Assembly: GCF_014191255.1 (NCBI RefSeq) | Contig: NZ_JACHWH010000002.1 | Span: forward strand, 248,001-312,000 | DNA length: 64,000 nucleotides | Direction: 5' to 3' | Origin: Amycolatopsis bartoniae | Lineage (GTDB): Bacteria; Actinomycetota; Actinomycetes; Mycobacteriales; Pseudonocardiaceae | Part shown: in pieces, positions 17,854 to 26,531 of the stretch | Layout: the number at the start of each line of letters is the position of its first letter | Numbering within the stretch: the stretch's first letter is position 1 | Position numbers and translations under genes: made by a program | Notes under the pieces: model-generated | Databases searched by the model: none | What the model was told of the DNA's origin: nothing | The model's input: only the letters and a program-made list of their open reading frames with translations

Positions 17854-19395
17854 ATGTCCCAGTCGTCCGTCACCCGCCGCAGCGCGCTGGGGCTGCTCGG
17901 CGCCGGAGCCGCCGCGAGCCCGCTGCTCGGTGGCGCCGTCGCCGCCGCGGCGCCGGTTTCGCCCGTCACCGGCACCGGTTCCACCCCCGTCCAGGGCCTG
18001 CACCTGCAGTTCGGCAAGGACCCGGCGCGGCAGATGGTCGCCTCGTGGATCACCGACGCCGCGGTGAAGCGCCCGCGCGTCACCTACGGCACGCTCGAAG
18101 GCGGCTTCGGCGCGGTCGCGCAGGCCGACACCCGCACCTACGTCGACGGCACGTCCGGCCGCACGGTGTGGGTCCACCACGCCGAGCTCGACCGGCTCCG
18201 CCCCGGTGCCGACTACATCTACGCCGTCTCGCACGACGGCGCGACGCCGGACGCGGGCACGTTCCGCACCGCCCCGGCCGGACGCGCGCCGTTCACGTTC
18301 ACCAGCTTCGGTGACCAGTCCGCCCCGCAGGTGACGTGGGCCGCGAACGGCACGGTGGGCCTCGACGCCAACTCGACGCCCGCGACGAAGGACATCGTCA
18401 CCGGGATCGAGACCGTCGGGCCGCTGTTCCACCTGCTCAACGGCGACCTGTGCTACGCGAACCTCGACGTGGACCGCGTCCGCACCTGGAACAACTTCTT
18501 CACCAACAACACCCGTTCCGCGCGGTTCCGGCCGTGGATGCCGGCGGCGGGCAACCACGAGATCGAGCGCTCGAACGGGCCGATCGGCCTTTCGGCGTAC
18601 CAGGCGTACTTCCAGTTGCCGTCGACGGAAACGGATCCCGAGCTGGCGGGGTTGTGGTACTCGTTCACGGTCGGCTCGGTGCACGTGATCGTGCTGCAGA
18701 ACGACGACAACTGCCTGCAGGACGGCGGCGACGTCTACGTCAACGGCTACTCCGGCGGGCGGCAGCTGGCGTGGCTGGAGCGGGAGCTGCGCGCGGCGCG
18801 CTCGTCGCGGGACGTCGACTGGGTGGTCGTCGCGATGCACCAGGTGATGGTGAGCTCGTCCGACGCGAACGGCGCCGACCTGGGGCTGCGCGAGAAGTAC
18901 GGGCCGCTGTTCGACCGGTACGGCGTGGATCTGGTGCTGTGCGGGCACGAACACGACTACGAACGGTCGCTGGCCGTCCGCGGTGTGGTGTCGGGCAGCG
19001 AGACGCTGACGCCGAACCCGGTGTCCACCCGGACGGACGACATCGACACGACGCACGGCACGGTGCACATGATCCTGGGCGGTGGCGGCGTTTCCGGAAC
19101 GACGAACCAGAGCTTCTTCAAGGACGGCACGGCGAAGGTGATCACGGCGGTGTCGCCGACGGCCAACCCGGCGACGGGCAAGCGGACTTCGGTGTACGTC
19201 AAGGAGGAGGCGGTGTGGAGCGCCGTGCGGGACCTCGACCACCCGTACGGCTTCGCGGCGTTCACCGTGGACCCGGGCCGCCACCCGGGTGACACGACGT
19301 CGCTGTACGTGACGTACTACAACGTGAACAAGCCGTCGGGCGAACTGTCGGTCTTCGAGCGGTTCACCCTGCACCGCCGCCGCTCGGACGGCTGA
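17854..19395 (+). CDS. Tat-exported purple acid phosphatase-like metallophosphoesterase
   Basis: 513 aa from the ATG behind GAGGAGG. The N-terminus has a twin-arginine motif (VTRRSALGLLG), a hydrophobic stretch and an Ala-rich cleavage zone, so export in folded form is expected. A fibronectin-like PAP N-domain is followed by the dinuclear metal motifs FGDQ near 151, NGDLCY near 196, GNHE near 233, the AMH motif near 328 and GHEHDYER near 364. It likely releases phosphate from organic esters outside the membrane. The upstream PHO-box-like sequence fits phosphate control. Confidence 0.92.
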   Translation: MSQSSVTRRSALGLLGAGAAASPLLGGAVAAAAPVSPVTGTGSTPVQGLHLQFGKDPARQMVASWITDAAVKRPRVTYGTLEGGFGAVAQADTRTYVDGTSGRTVWVHHAELDRLRPGADYIYAVSHDGATPDAGTFRTAPAGRAPFTFTSFGDQSAPQVTWAANGTVGLDANSTPATKDIVTGIETVGPLFHLLNGDLCYANLDVDRVRTWNNFFTNNTRSARFRPWMPAAGNHEIERSNGPIGLSAYQAYFQLPSTETDPELAGLWYSFTVGSVHVIVLQNDDNCLQDGGDVYVNGYSGGRQLAWLERELRAARSSRDVDWVVVAMHQVMVSSSDANGADLGLREKYGPLFDRYGVDLVLCGHEHDYERSLAVRGVVSGSETLTPNPVSTRTDDIDTTHGTVHMILGGGGVSGTTNQSFFKDGTAKVITAVSPTANPATGKRTSVYVKEEAVWSAVRDLDHPYGFAAFTVDPGRHPGDTTSLYVTYYNVNKPSGELSVFERFTLHRRRSDG

Positions 19396-19397
19396 AA

Positions 19398-19560
19398 CGG
19401 TTCCGACGGTCCGGCGATCTTCCTGGTGGCCGCCCACAGTCGGGCGAAGAACCACGTCACCGCCGGGAAAGCGACCGTCCGGAAAGCGGACTGGACCGCC
19501 GCGTGGAGCAGGTTGTCCGGCGAGCCCAGCAGGTGACCGACCAGCAGGACGAACCCGCCA
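19398..19560 (-). pseudogene. Inverted remnant of the adjacent PH-domain membrane protein gene
   Basis: Read on the minus strand, this gap encodes VLLVGHLLGSPDNLLHAAVQ and beyond. It matches residues about 49-85 of the plus-strand neighbour (LLRYLLGQPDYLLQGAIQAA), and the DNA is visibly similar too. Only the transmembrane part is present, without the N-terminal KHFPRRG block or the C-terminal PH part. It reads as a truncated third copy in opposite orientation, probably from local duplication and inversion. Confidence 0.6.
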
Positions 19561-19566
19561 GGCGCG

Positions 19567-20103
19567 GTGAAACACTTCCCGCGCCGGGGCGATCTTCCTG
19601 AGGTGGACCTGGGGGATGGCGAGGTCGTGCTGTGGACCGGGGAGAGCCCGAGGAGCGCGGCCTGGAAGGCGTGGCTGCGGCGGCTGCTCGGCCTCGCCAT
19701 CATGGCGGGACTGCTCATACTGCTTCGCTACCTGCTGGGTCAGCCCGACTACCTGCTCCAAGGTGCCATTCAGGCGGCGGCGATCTTCCTGTTCAACTCG
19801 CTGATCAATCCGTTCATGTTCAGGAACCAGCTGACGGAGGGCCGCTACACCGTCACCAACCAGCGAGTCCTCGTGGAAAATCGCGTGTACTGGTTCCGCA
19901 TCCGGCGCAGCGAGCGCCTGGCGGCCCTGGCCCCGCCGCGGCTGCTGGACGACGGATCGGTGAGCTTCGGTAACCCGAGGAAGGGTGTACTGGCGGGCCA
20001 CCGGCCGAACGGGCTCGTCATCTTCGAACTGACCCTGCGCGGAATTCCGGAACCTGAGCGCGTGCTCGAAATCGTGCGGGAGGCGCACCGGCAGGCACGG
20101 TGA
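19567..20103 (+). CDS. Bacterial PH-domain membrane protein, copy 1
   Basis: 178 aa from a GTG start. It begins KHFPRRGDLPEVDLGDGEVV, has two adjoining hydrophobic helices at about residues 40-85, then a basic PH-like beta domain (GRYTVTNQRVLVENRVYWFR, later AGHRPNGLVIFEL). The layout resembles small bPH/YdbS-like membrane proteins. No function is known from the sequence. The GTG of the next copy overlaps its stop (GTGA), so the two are cotranscribed. Confidence 0.8.
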   Translation: MKHFPRRGDLPEVDLGDGEVVLWTGESPRSAAWKAWLRRLLGLAIMAGLLILLRYLLGQPDYLLQGAIQAAAIFLFNSLINPFMFRNQLTEGRYTVTNQRVLVENRVYWFRIRRSERLAALAPPRLLDDGSVSFGNPRKGVLAGHRPNGLVIFELTLRGIPEPERVLEIVREAHRQAR

Positions 20104-20630
20104 AACACTTCCCGCGCCGGGGCGATCTTCCTGAGGTGGATCTGGGGGATGGCGAGGTCGTGCTGTGGACGGGGAAGTCGGGACCCCGGCCTCGGCGCCG
20201 GTGGCTCCTGTACGTCCTCGTACCGCTCGCGTACTACGGCATGCAACTCCTGATTTCCGTGATCCTCGACCAGGACCCCGGCTACCTGGTCCGCATCACG
20301 ATCAACGCCGGTATCTGCCTCGTCGGCTTCATCCTGCTGCTGCCGCTGTTCGGCCGGCGACAGCTGAGCACCGGCCGGTACACGGTGACCGACCGGCGAA
20401 TCGTCGTGGAGGGGCGGATCTCGGGTTTTCCAGTGCGGCGCAGCGAGAACCTCGCCGAGCTGCGGACTCCGGAGCTGCGCGACGGCTCGGTCGCCTTCGG
20501 GGACCGGAAGTCGGGCAAGCTCGCCGGTCACCGGCCGAACGGCAGGGTGATCGCCTCACTCGTGCTGTACCGGATTCCCGAACCTGAGCACGTGCTGGAA
20601 ATCATCCGGGAGGCCCAGGCCCGCCTGTGA
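20100..20630 (+). CDS. Bacterial PH-domain membrane protein, copy 2
   Basis: 176 aa paralogue of the preceding gene with the same architecture. The first 58 coding bases of the two genes are almost identical, then the membrane region diverges strongly (VPLAYYGMQLLISVILDQDP), and the PH part is similar again (GRYTVTDRRIVVEGRISGFP, LAGHRPNGRVIASL, PEPEHVLEIIREAQ). The pattern suggests tandem duplication with divergence of the membrane part, or recent gene conversion at the ends. The function is unknown. Confidence 0.8.
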   Translation: MKHFPRRGDLPEVDLGDGEVVLWTGKSGPRPRRRWLLYVLVPLAYYGMQLLISVILDQDPGYLVRITINAGICLVGFILLLPLFGRRQLSTGRYTVTDRRIVVEGRISGFPVRRSENLAELRTPELRDGSVAFGDRKSGKLAGHRPNGRVIASLVLYRIPEPEHVLEIIREAQARL

Positions 20631-20639
20631 TCAGACCGG

Positions 20640-21160
20640 CTAGATCACGGGTGCGACCTCGCTGCACACGATGGCACGGACGATCCGGTACCCCTCCAGC
20701 TCGTCCTCGGTGGTGACGACCTCACCGACGGGCTCGACGGACGTCTCCTCCGCCACGGGTTCCGCAGCTCCGTTCGACACGCTGACATACGCGTCGGGTG
20801 CGCCGAGGGCGTTCTTCAGCCGGTCGTTGACCTGTTCGTTGAGGAACTGCCGGGCCGCCTTGTTCACCAGCGGCACGAACTGGTCGCGCACGCGTTGGGT
20901 GAACGCGCCCGGCTTGGAGTCCATCCGGTTGGGCGCGTCGAGATCCGTGTAGAACTCGTACGTCTCGCCGTTGGTGAGGATGCGATCCGGGCGTTGGTGA
21001 CCGGGAAGTACCGGAAAAGTTGCGACGCGTGCTCGATCTTCAGCGGGTCATTGATCTTCTTGACCTCGACGAGGACCTGTACCTGCCCCTCGTGGACGAT
21101 CGCGTAGTCGATCTTCTCGCCCTTTTTCGTTCCGGCATCCGCGGTGAACTCCGGAATCAT
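20640..21160 (-). pseudogene. Broken type I restriction-type endonuclease gene (HsdR_N-like)
   Basis: Two frames must be joined. The first reads IPEFTADAGTKKGEKIDYAI and VLVEVKKINDPLKIEHASQL, the PD-(D/E)xK core of HsdR_N-like nucleases. A one-base loss near 20982-20990 shifts the frame, after which ILTNGETYEFYTDLDAPNRM follows. Sequence then jumps from MDSKPG straight to FTQRVRDQFVPLVNKAARQF, so about 70 residues usual in this family are missing. The N-terminal start is also absent. This is a decayed relic with no expected activity. Confidence 0.75.
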
Positions 21161-21195
21161 CGTTCATCCGCCCTGTTACGGCCGCCGGGAAATCC

Positions 21196-22152
21196 TCATC
21201 GCGCCGACGTCCGAAAACGTTGCTGGTACGCCTTCGGTGGGACGCCCACGTGCTGAAGGAAGGACCGCCGCAGGGATTCCGCGCTGCCGAAGCCGCTCGC
21301 GTGCACCGTGTCGGTCACCGAGACGCCCGCGTCCAGCATCGCCTTCGCCGCGTCGAAGCGGACCAGCTCCACGTACTTCGCCGGCGTCGTGCCCAGCTCC
21401 TCCTGGAACAGGCGCGTCAGGTGCCGCGCGCTCACTCCGGCCGCCGCCGCGAGCTTGGGCAGCGTGTGGTCCGCCGCGGGGTCGGCCACGACCGCGTCGC
21501 ACACCTTCCGCAGCGGTGCGGCCCGCGGCGCCGGGCCCCGCAGCGACGGCGAGAACTGCGACTGGCCACCCGGCCGCTGCAGGAACACCACCAGCGACCG
21601 GGCGACGCTACGCGCCAGCTCCCCGCCGTGGTCGCGCTCCACCAGCGCCAGCGCCAGGTCGATGCCCGCGCTCACCCCGGCCGACGTGAACACCGGCCCG
21701 TCCTCGACGAAGATCGCGTCCGGCTCGACCTCGATCCGCGGGTACGCGCGGGCGAGCCGGTCCGCATGCTGCCAGTGCGTGGTCGCGCGGCGCCCGTCGA
21801 GCAGGCCCGCCGCCGCGAGGACGAACGTGCCGGTGCAGATCGACGCCGTGCGCCGCGCTCGCCCCGCCAGCGCGACCGCGGCACGCGCCAGCTCGGGATT
21901 CACCGGCCGGGCGGGAAACACGTCCCCGCCCGCGATCAACGCCGTATCGACCGGGCCCGCCGCCTCGACCTCGGCGTCCACCGGGATCCGCATCCCCGTC
22001 GACGACGACACCGCGCGCCCGCCGACGGAACACAGCACCAGCTCGTAGTCGGCACCGAACCGGTTGGCCTCGGCGAACACCTCGCTCGGCCCGGCCACGT
22101 CCAGCAGCTTGACCCCGTCGAAGACCAGGAGCGCCACGCGCCGCTTCCCCAT
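21196..22152 (-). CDS. GlxA/FtrA-type regulator: DJ-1/PfpI domain plus AraC helix-turn-helix
   Basis: 318 aa. Residues 1-180 form a DJ-1/PfpI-like domain with the elbow cysteine in ASICTGTFVLAAAGLLDGR, used here as a sensor rather than an enzyme. Residues about 215-318 are the double AraC HTH (LPKLAAAAGVSARHLTRLFQ, VSVTDTVHASGFGSAESL). The ATG at 22152 has GGAGG 8 nt upstream. It is divergent from an HD-domain gene across 81 bp that contain an 18-bp perfect palindrome, so it probably controls that gene and itself. Confidence 0.92.
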   Translation of the reverse strand: MGKRRVALLVFDGVKLLDVAGPSEVFAEANRFGADYELVLCSVGGRAVSSSTGMRIPVDAEVEAAGPVDTALIAGGDVFPARPVNPELARAAVALAGRARRTASICTGTFVLAAAGLLDGRRATTHWQHADRLARAYPRIEVEPDAIFVEDGPVFTSAGVSAGIDLALALVERDHGGELARSVARSLVVFLQRPGGQSQFSPSLRGPAPRAAPLRKVCDAVVADPAADHTLPKLAAAAGVSARHLTRLFQEELGTTPAKYVELVRFDAAKAMLDAGVSVTDTVHASGFGSAESLRRSFLQHVGVPPKAYQQRFRTSAR

Positions 22153-22200
22153 CACCCGTCCTCCGTCCCGAACTGTGGAGTCTATGGCCGGAACCGAGCG

Positions 22201-22218
22201 GCCCGGCCGCGGCCGGGC
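22201..22218. promoter_or_regulatory. 18-bp perfect palindrome in a divergent promoter
   Basis: GCCCGGCCGCGGCCGGGC is its own reverse complement. It lies 48 bp from the GlxA-type regulator start and 15 bp before the HD-protein ATG. It may be an operator, or an RNA hairpin over the HD gene start. All-GC content in a GC-rich genome lowers its specificity. Confidence 0.45.
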
Positions 22219-22233
22219 TGCGAGTCTCGGGAC

Positions 22234-22872
22234 ATGACCACGGAAATCGCCGGCATCCCCGTTCCCGACTCCGCTCTCGCCACCGAGGCGACCGAGCTCG
22301 TCCGTGACGCCACGGACGACCTGCTGTACCACCACTCGCGCCGCGTGTTCCTGTTCGGCTCGCTGCAGGGGCGGCGGCTGGGCCTGCACGCCGACCCCGA
22401 ACTGCTGTACGTCGGGGCGATGTTCCACGACCTGGGCCTGACGGAGAAGTACCGCGGCGAGACGCAACGTTTCGAGCTGGACGGCGCCGACGAGGCGCGG
22501 CGCTTCCTGGAGTCGCACGGCGTGCCCGAGACCTCGGTGCGGAAGGTGTGGGAGGGCATCGCGCTGCACACGACCCCGGAGGTGCCGTGGCGCCTGGAGC
22601 CCGAGGTGGCGCTCGTGACGGCCGGGGTCGAGACCGACGTGCTCGGCATCGGCCGGGACGAGCTGGCCGAGGCCGACCTCGCCGCGGTCGTGGCCGCGCA
22701 CCCGAGGCCCGGCTTCAAGCGCCGCATCCTCGCCGCTTTCGCCGACGGCTTCCGCCACCGCCCGGCCAGCACCTTCGGCACCGTCAACGCGGACGTCCTC
22801 GAACACGACGACCCCGCGTTCCACCACCTCGACTTCGTGGAGGTCATCCTGGGCAACAGCTGGCCGGAGTGA
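22234..22872 (+). CDS. HD-domain protein (cyanamide-hydratase-like)
   Basis: 212 aa. Metal-binding HD motifs are visible: HHSRRVFLFG near residue 33, AMFHDLGL near 68, and IALHTTPEV for a later His. The arrangement fits the HD subfamily that includes fungal cyanamide hydratase and many uncharacterised bacterial proteins. It is likely a cytosolic metal-dependent hydrolase or hydratase of unknown substrate. It faces a GlxA-type regulator and ends directly beside the convergent LLM gene. Confidence 0.85.
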   Translation: MTTEIAGIPVPDSALATEATELVRDATDDLLYHHSRRVFLFGSLQGRRLGLHADPELLYVGAMFHDLGLTEKYRGETQRFELDGADEARRFLESHGVPETSVRKVWEGIALHTTPEVPWRLEPEVALVTAGVETDVLGIGRDELAEADLAAVVAAHPRPGFKRRILAAFADGFRHRPASTFGTVNADVLEHDDPAFHHLDFVEVILGNSWPE

Positions 22873-23913
22873 TCACCCCGCCTCGCGGACCAGCTCCAGC
22901 GCACGCCCCAGCACGTCCAGCTTCTCCGCGACCGTTTCCCCCGCCGGGTAGAGGCGAACCGTGTCCACCCCGGCCGCGCGCCACACGCGCAGGCGCTCGC
23001 GCACCATGTCGACCGTGCCGATGAGCGTGGTGGCGAGCACCATCTCGTCCGTCACCAGCTCCGCCGCGCCCGTGCGGTCGCCGGACTGCCAGCGCCGGCG
23101 GACCTCGGCGGCGACCTCGGCCCAGCCCTGCCTGCTGTAGGCGCTGTTGTAGTAGTTCGTGCTCGCCGAACCCATGCCGCCCAGGCTGAAGGCCAGCTCC
23201 TTCTTCCGCCCGGCCACCATTTCCCGCAGGGCGTCCTCGTCCGCGGCGAACGCGACCTCCGCGCCCTGGCACACGTCCAGCTCCGCCCGCGTCCGGCCCG
23301 CCCGCGCCAAACCCTCGTCCAGGTGCGAAAAGTACGCCTCCCCAGCGCCTTCCGGCACGAAACTGGTGCCGAGCCAGCCGTCCGCCACCTCGCCCGTCAG
23401 CCGCAGCATCGCGGGCGACAGGGCTGCCAGGTAGATCGGGATGTCGTACTCGGTGCGGGCCGACAACCGCATCGGCACACTGCCGGGCAGCGGGATCGTG
23501 AACTCCTTGCCGGCAAAGGAGATCTTGTCTCCCGTGCCCGCCCGCCGGACGATCTCGATCGTCTCCCGCGTGCGCCGCAACGGATGCGCGAACCGGACGC
23601 CGTGCAGCCCCTCGATCACCTGCGGGCCGGACGGACCGAGCCCCAGCAGGAACCGGCCTTGCGACAGCTCCGCGAGCGTGATCGCGGTCTGCGCGATGGC
23701 CACCGGCGTGCGGGTGCCGAGCTGGATGACGCCCGAGCCGAGCAGGATCCGTTCGGTGCGCGCGGCGAGAAAACCCAGCGGGGACGGTGCGTCCGAGCCC
23801 CACGCCTCCGCGACCCAGCAGATGTCCAGACCCAGCTTTTCCGCCTCCGTCACGAATTCGACGGTCTCGCGCCACGGCTGCCCCGACGCCTCGATGGTGG
23901 TCGCGGTGCGCAT
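22873..23913 (-). CDS. LLM-class (F420-dependent type) oxidoreductase
   Basis: 346 aa luciferase-like TIM barrel. Features include WVAEAWGSDA, RILLGSGVIQLGTRTPVAIA, LSQGRFLLGLGPSGPQVIEG and HPLRRTRE, all typical of actinobacterial F420-dependent LLM enzymes. The ATG overlaps the SRPBCC stop, so both come from one transcript. The reaction is probably a hydride transfer to or from F420, or a flavin monooxygenation. The substrate cannot be deduced. Confidence 0.88.
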   Translation of the reverse strand: MRTATTIEASGQPWRETVEFVTEAEKLGLDICWVAEAWGSDAPSPLGFLAARTERILLGSGVIQLGTRTPVAIAQTAITLAELSQGRFLLGLGPSGPQVIEGLHGVRFAHPLRRTRETIEIVRRAGTGDKISFAGKEFTIPLPGSVPMRLSARTEYDIPIYLAALSPAMLRLTGEVADGWLGTSFVPEGAGEAYFSHLDEGLARAGRTRAELDVCQGAEVAFAADEDALREMVAGRKKELAFSLGGMGSASTNYYNSAYSRQGWAEVAAEVRRRWQSGDRTGAAELVTDEMVLATTLIGTVDMVRERLRVWRAAGVDTVRLYPAGETVAEKLDVLGRALELVREAG

Positions 23914-24422
23914 CAGGCGTCCTCGGCGAGCTTCTTCAACGCTGCCAGCGTGTTCGTCATCGCCTGTTCGAACTCGCGCAGCCGGACGAACACGATCTTC
24001 TGCTCCTTCTCGGGCATCCGGTCGATCGCGAACGACAACCCCGAGCGGCCCGGCCCCAGCTGCATCCACTGGGTCAGCTCCGTGCCACCTCCGGCGGGCG
24101 CGAGCGTGAACCGCCACACCGCCGACGGGTTGTCCACATCGGACACCGCCCACGCGAAGGTGCGGCAGGGCTCGTACTCGATGACGTGTGAGGTGGTCTC
24201 CCAGTCCCCGAGCGCCTCGTGCGAGCTGCGGCCGACGAACCGGGCGCCGACGGCCGGGCCCGCGGCGCCGTCCAGCCACTCGACCTCCCGCAGCTCCGAG
24301 CTGAGCGACGGCATCAGGCCCACGTCGGTGACCAGCGCCCACACGCGCTCCGGCGGCGCCGCGATCCGCGTGCGCACCTCGACCGTCGGCCTGTCCGCGT
24401 ACCGTGCGCCCGTCCACTCCAT
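23913..24422 (-). CDS. SRPBCC (START-like) ligand-binding protein
   Basis: 169 aa. It starts with a short lead, then VEVRTRIAAPPERVWALVTD, the first strand and helix of polyketide-cyclase/START folds. TSHVIEYEPCRTFAWAVSD and FTLAPAGGGTELTQWMQLGP give the central sheet, and a long C-terminal helix follows. It lies 32 bp after the HxlR gene and overlaps the LLM gene. It may bind a hydrophobic small molecule for the LLM enzyme. The ATG at 24422 lacks a clear ribosome site; a TTG at 24458 is an unlikely alternative. Confidence 0.85.
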   Translation of the reverse strand: MEWTGARYADRPTVEVRTRIAAPPERVWALVTDVGLMPSLSSELREVEWLDGAAGPAVGARFVGRSSHEALGDWETTSHVIEYEPCRTFAWAVSDVDNPSAVWRFTLAPAGGGTELTQWMQLGPGRSGLSFAIDRMPEKEQKIVFVRLREFEQAMTNTLAALKKLAEDA

Positions 24423-24454
24423 GCCAGGAGAGTTGCGTAGATGAACCCAGCTTG

Positions 24455-24964
24455 TCAAGCAGGGTCCTGGGTGGCGAACCTGCGCTGGACGTCCGGCCGC
24501 TCCGCCAGCTTCGGCGGATAACCGGGCCCCATCCGCATCCGCGTCGCCTCCGCCGTCAGCGGCTCACCGCACTGCGCGCACACGACCTCGGCGGACGTGT
24601 CGTGCCCGCACTCCTCGTGGTGCAGCGTGACCGGCGGCCCCGCCTCCGCGGCGAGCCACTTGTCGCCCCAGGCCGACATCGCGGCGAGCACGCCGAAGAA
24701 GTCCCGGCCCTTCTCGGTGAGCACGTAGTCGTAACGCACCGGATCGCGCTGGTAGGCGCGTTTCTCCAGCAGCCCCTCGGCCACGAGCCGGCGCAGGCGG
24801 TCGGTGAGCGTGTTGCGCGCGATGCCCAGCTCCCGCTGGAAGTCGTCGAAGCGCGCGATGCCGTAGAAGCACTCGCGCAGCACCAGCGGGGTCCACCAGT
24901 CGCCAAGCAGGTCCATGGTGCGGGCGATCGAGCAGGGCCAGCGCGAAAAGGAGGTACGCCTCAT
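24455..24964 (-). CDS. HxlR-family transcriptional regulator
   Basis: 169 aa. The HxlR winged helix is clear: CSIARTMDLLGDWWTPLVLR, FDDFQRELGIARNTLTDRL, EKGRDFFGVL. A C-terminal metal-ribbon-like tail carries HEECGHDTSAEVVCAQCGE. It is first in a minus-strand operon with the SRPBCC and LLM genes and divergent from a DHA2 efflux pump. It probably senses a toxic or redox-active compound and controls both sides. Confidence 0.92.
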   Translation of the reverse strand: MRRTSFSRWPCSIARTMDLLGDWWTPLVLRECFYGIARFDDFQRELGIARNTLTDRLRRLVAEGLLEKRAYQRDPVRYDYVLTEKGRDFFGVLAAMSAWGDKWLAAEAGPPVTLHHEECGHDTSAEVVCAQCGEPLTAEATRMRMGPGYPPKLAERPDVQRRFATQDPA

Positions 24965-24992
24965 GTTCGCAGGGTAGCGGCGGCGCGGGAAT

Positions 24993-25023
24993 GGTTCGCT
25001 GTTCCCGGGAGTTGTCCCGAACC
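24993..25023. promoter_or_regulatory. Candidate HxlR operator (inverted repeat)
   Basis: GGTTCG at 24993-24998 and CGAACC at 25018-25023 form an inverted repeat centred between the HxlR start (24964) and the efflux pump start (25041). The segment holds further GGGAA/TTCCC symmetry. It is the only clear dyad in the 76-bp divergent promoter. Confidence 0.4.
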
Positions 25024-25040
25024 GGCGAAAGGGGTCGAGA

Positions 25041-26531
25041 ATGGCGGGTGTCGGACTGCGTTCGGAGCGGGGACCGGTCCTCGTGGCGATCATGCTGAGC
25101 ACCGGGCTGGTGGCGCTCGATTCGACGATCATCGCGACCGCGGTGCCGTCGGTGGTCCGCGACCTCGGCGGGTTCTCGCAGTTCCCGTGGCTGTTCTCGG
25201 TGTACCTGCTGACGCAGGCGGTGACCGTGCCGCTGTACGGCAAGTTCGCCGACTCGCTCGGGCGGCGGCCGGTGCTGTTCTTCGGGATTGGCGTGTTCCT
25301 GCTCGGCTCGGTGCTGTGCGGGGCGGCGTGGAGCATGCCCGCGCTGATCGTCGCGCGGGCGGTGCAGGGCATCGGGGCGGGCGCGGTGCAGCCGATCAGC
25401 ATGACGGTGGTCGGCGACCTGTACACACTCGAAGAGCGGGCACGCGTGCAGGGCTACGTCGCCAGCGTGTGGGGTATCGCGTCGGTGCTCGGGCCGACGC
25501 TGGGCGGATTGTTCGCCGAGTACCTGTCGTGGCGGCTGATCTTCTTCATCAACCTGCCGCTGGGCGCGATCGCGGTGTGGATGCTGGTGCGGCACTTCGC
25601 GGAGTCGGTCGAGCGGCGCGAGCACCGGGTCGACTACGCCGGGGCCGTGACGCTGACCGGCGGGTTCTCGCTGCTCATCCTCGGGTTGCTGGAGGGCGGC
25701 GTGGCGTGGCCGTGGCTGTCGGTGCAGACGCTGGTGGTCTTCGCGCTGGGTCTGGTGCTGCTGGGAGCGTTCCCAGTCGTGGAGCGGCGGGCCGGGGAAC
25801 CGGTGCTGCCGCTGTGGGTGTTCGGGCGGCGGGTGCTGGCGGGCAGCAGCCTGATCGCGTTCGTGGTGGGGGCGCTGCTGATCGGGCTGAGCTCGTTCCT
25901 GCCGACGTACGCGCAGGGGGTGCTGGGCACGGGACCGGTGGTGGCGGGGTTCGCGCTCGCGGCGCTGACCGTGGGCTGGCCGCTCGCGGCGTCCGTGGCG
26001 GGGCGGATCTACCTGCGGATCGGGTTCCGGGACACGGCGTTGATCGGAATCGTGTTCGTGATCGCGGGAGCGGTCCTGACGGCGACACTGCTGCGTGAGG
26101 GCACGTCGGTGTGGGTCGCGGCGGGGTCCGCGTTCGTGCTCGGGATCGGGCTGGGGCTGTGCGCGAGCCCGACGTTGGTGGCGGCGCAGTCGACGGTCGG
26201 CTGGGCGCAGCGGGGCGTGGTGACGGGGACGAACATGTTCAGCCGTTCGCTGGGCAGCGCGGTCGGGGCGGCGGTGTTCGGCGCGGTCGCGAACGCGACG
26301 CTGGCCTCGCGGTTCGCGCACCCGCCCGCCGGGGTGGCGGAGGAGCTGCCGCGCAACGCCGACGCGACGAGCCTCGTGCTCGGCGGTGCGCCGGAGCGCG
26401 CGGACGTCGCGGCCTACGTACGCACGTCCCTCCAGGCGGCGACGCACCACGTGTTCCTCGGACTGGCGGTGCTGAGCGTGCTCGGGGTGGGCGCACTGCT
26501 GCTCATGCCCCGGCGGGTGGAGGCGCGGTAG
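25041..26531 (+). CDS. MFS drug efflux pump, DHA2 family (14 TM)
   Basis: 496 aa with about 14 hydrophobic segments. It has STGLVALDSTIIATAVPSV in helix 1 (motif D1), YGKFADSLGRRPVLFFG (motif A) and RAVQGIGAGAVQPISM (motif B), plus a motif-C-like stretch VASVWGIASVLGPTLGGLF. These define the EmrB/QacA-type drug:H+ antiporters. It is divergent from an HxlR regulator and therefore probably inducible by a toxic compound. Its 3' end overlaps the convergent CoA-transferase-like gene by 29 bp. Confidence 0.93.
   Translation: MAGVGLRSERGPVLVAIMLSTGLVALDSTIIATAVPSVVRDLGGFSQFPWLFSVYLLTQAVTVPLYGKFADSLGRRPVLFFGIGVFLLGSVLCGAAWSMPALIVARAVQGIGAGAVQPISMTVVGDLYTLEERARVQGYVASVWGIASVLGPTLGGLFAEYLSWRLIFFINLPLGAIAVWMLVRHFAESVERREHRVDYAGAVTLTGGFSLLILGLLEGGVAWPWLSVQTLVVFALGLVLLGAFPVVERRAGEPVLPLWVFGRRVLAGSSLIAFVVGALLIGLSSFLPTYAQGVLGTGPVVAGFALAALTVGWPLAASVAGRIYLRIGFRDTALIGIVFVIAGAVLTATLLREGTSVWVAAGSAFVLGIGLGLCASPTLVAAQSTVGWAQRGVVTGTNMFSRSLGSAVGAAVFGAVANATLASRFAHPPAGVAEELPRNADATSLVLGGAPERADVAAYVRTSLQAATHHVFLGLAVLSVLGVGALLLMPRRVEAR

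Noticed and set aside
24422..24458. TTGACA resembling a -35 box before the SRPBCC gene
   Set aside because: It overlaps the HxlR stop codon and has no -10 box at proper spacing; the gene is better explained by cotranscription.
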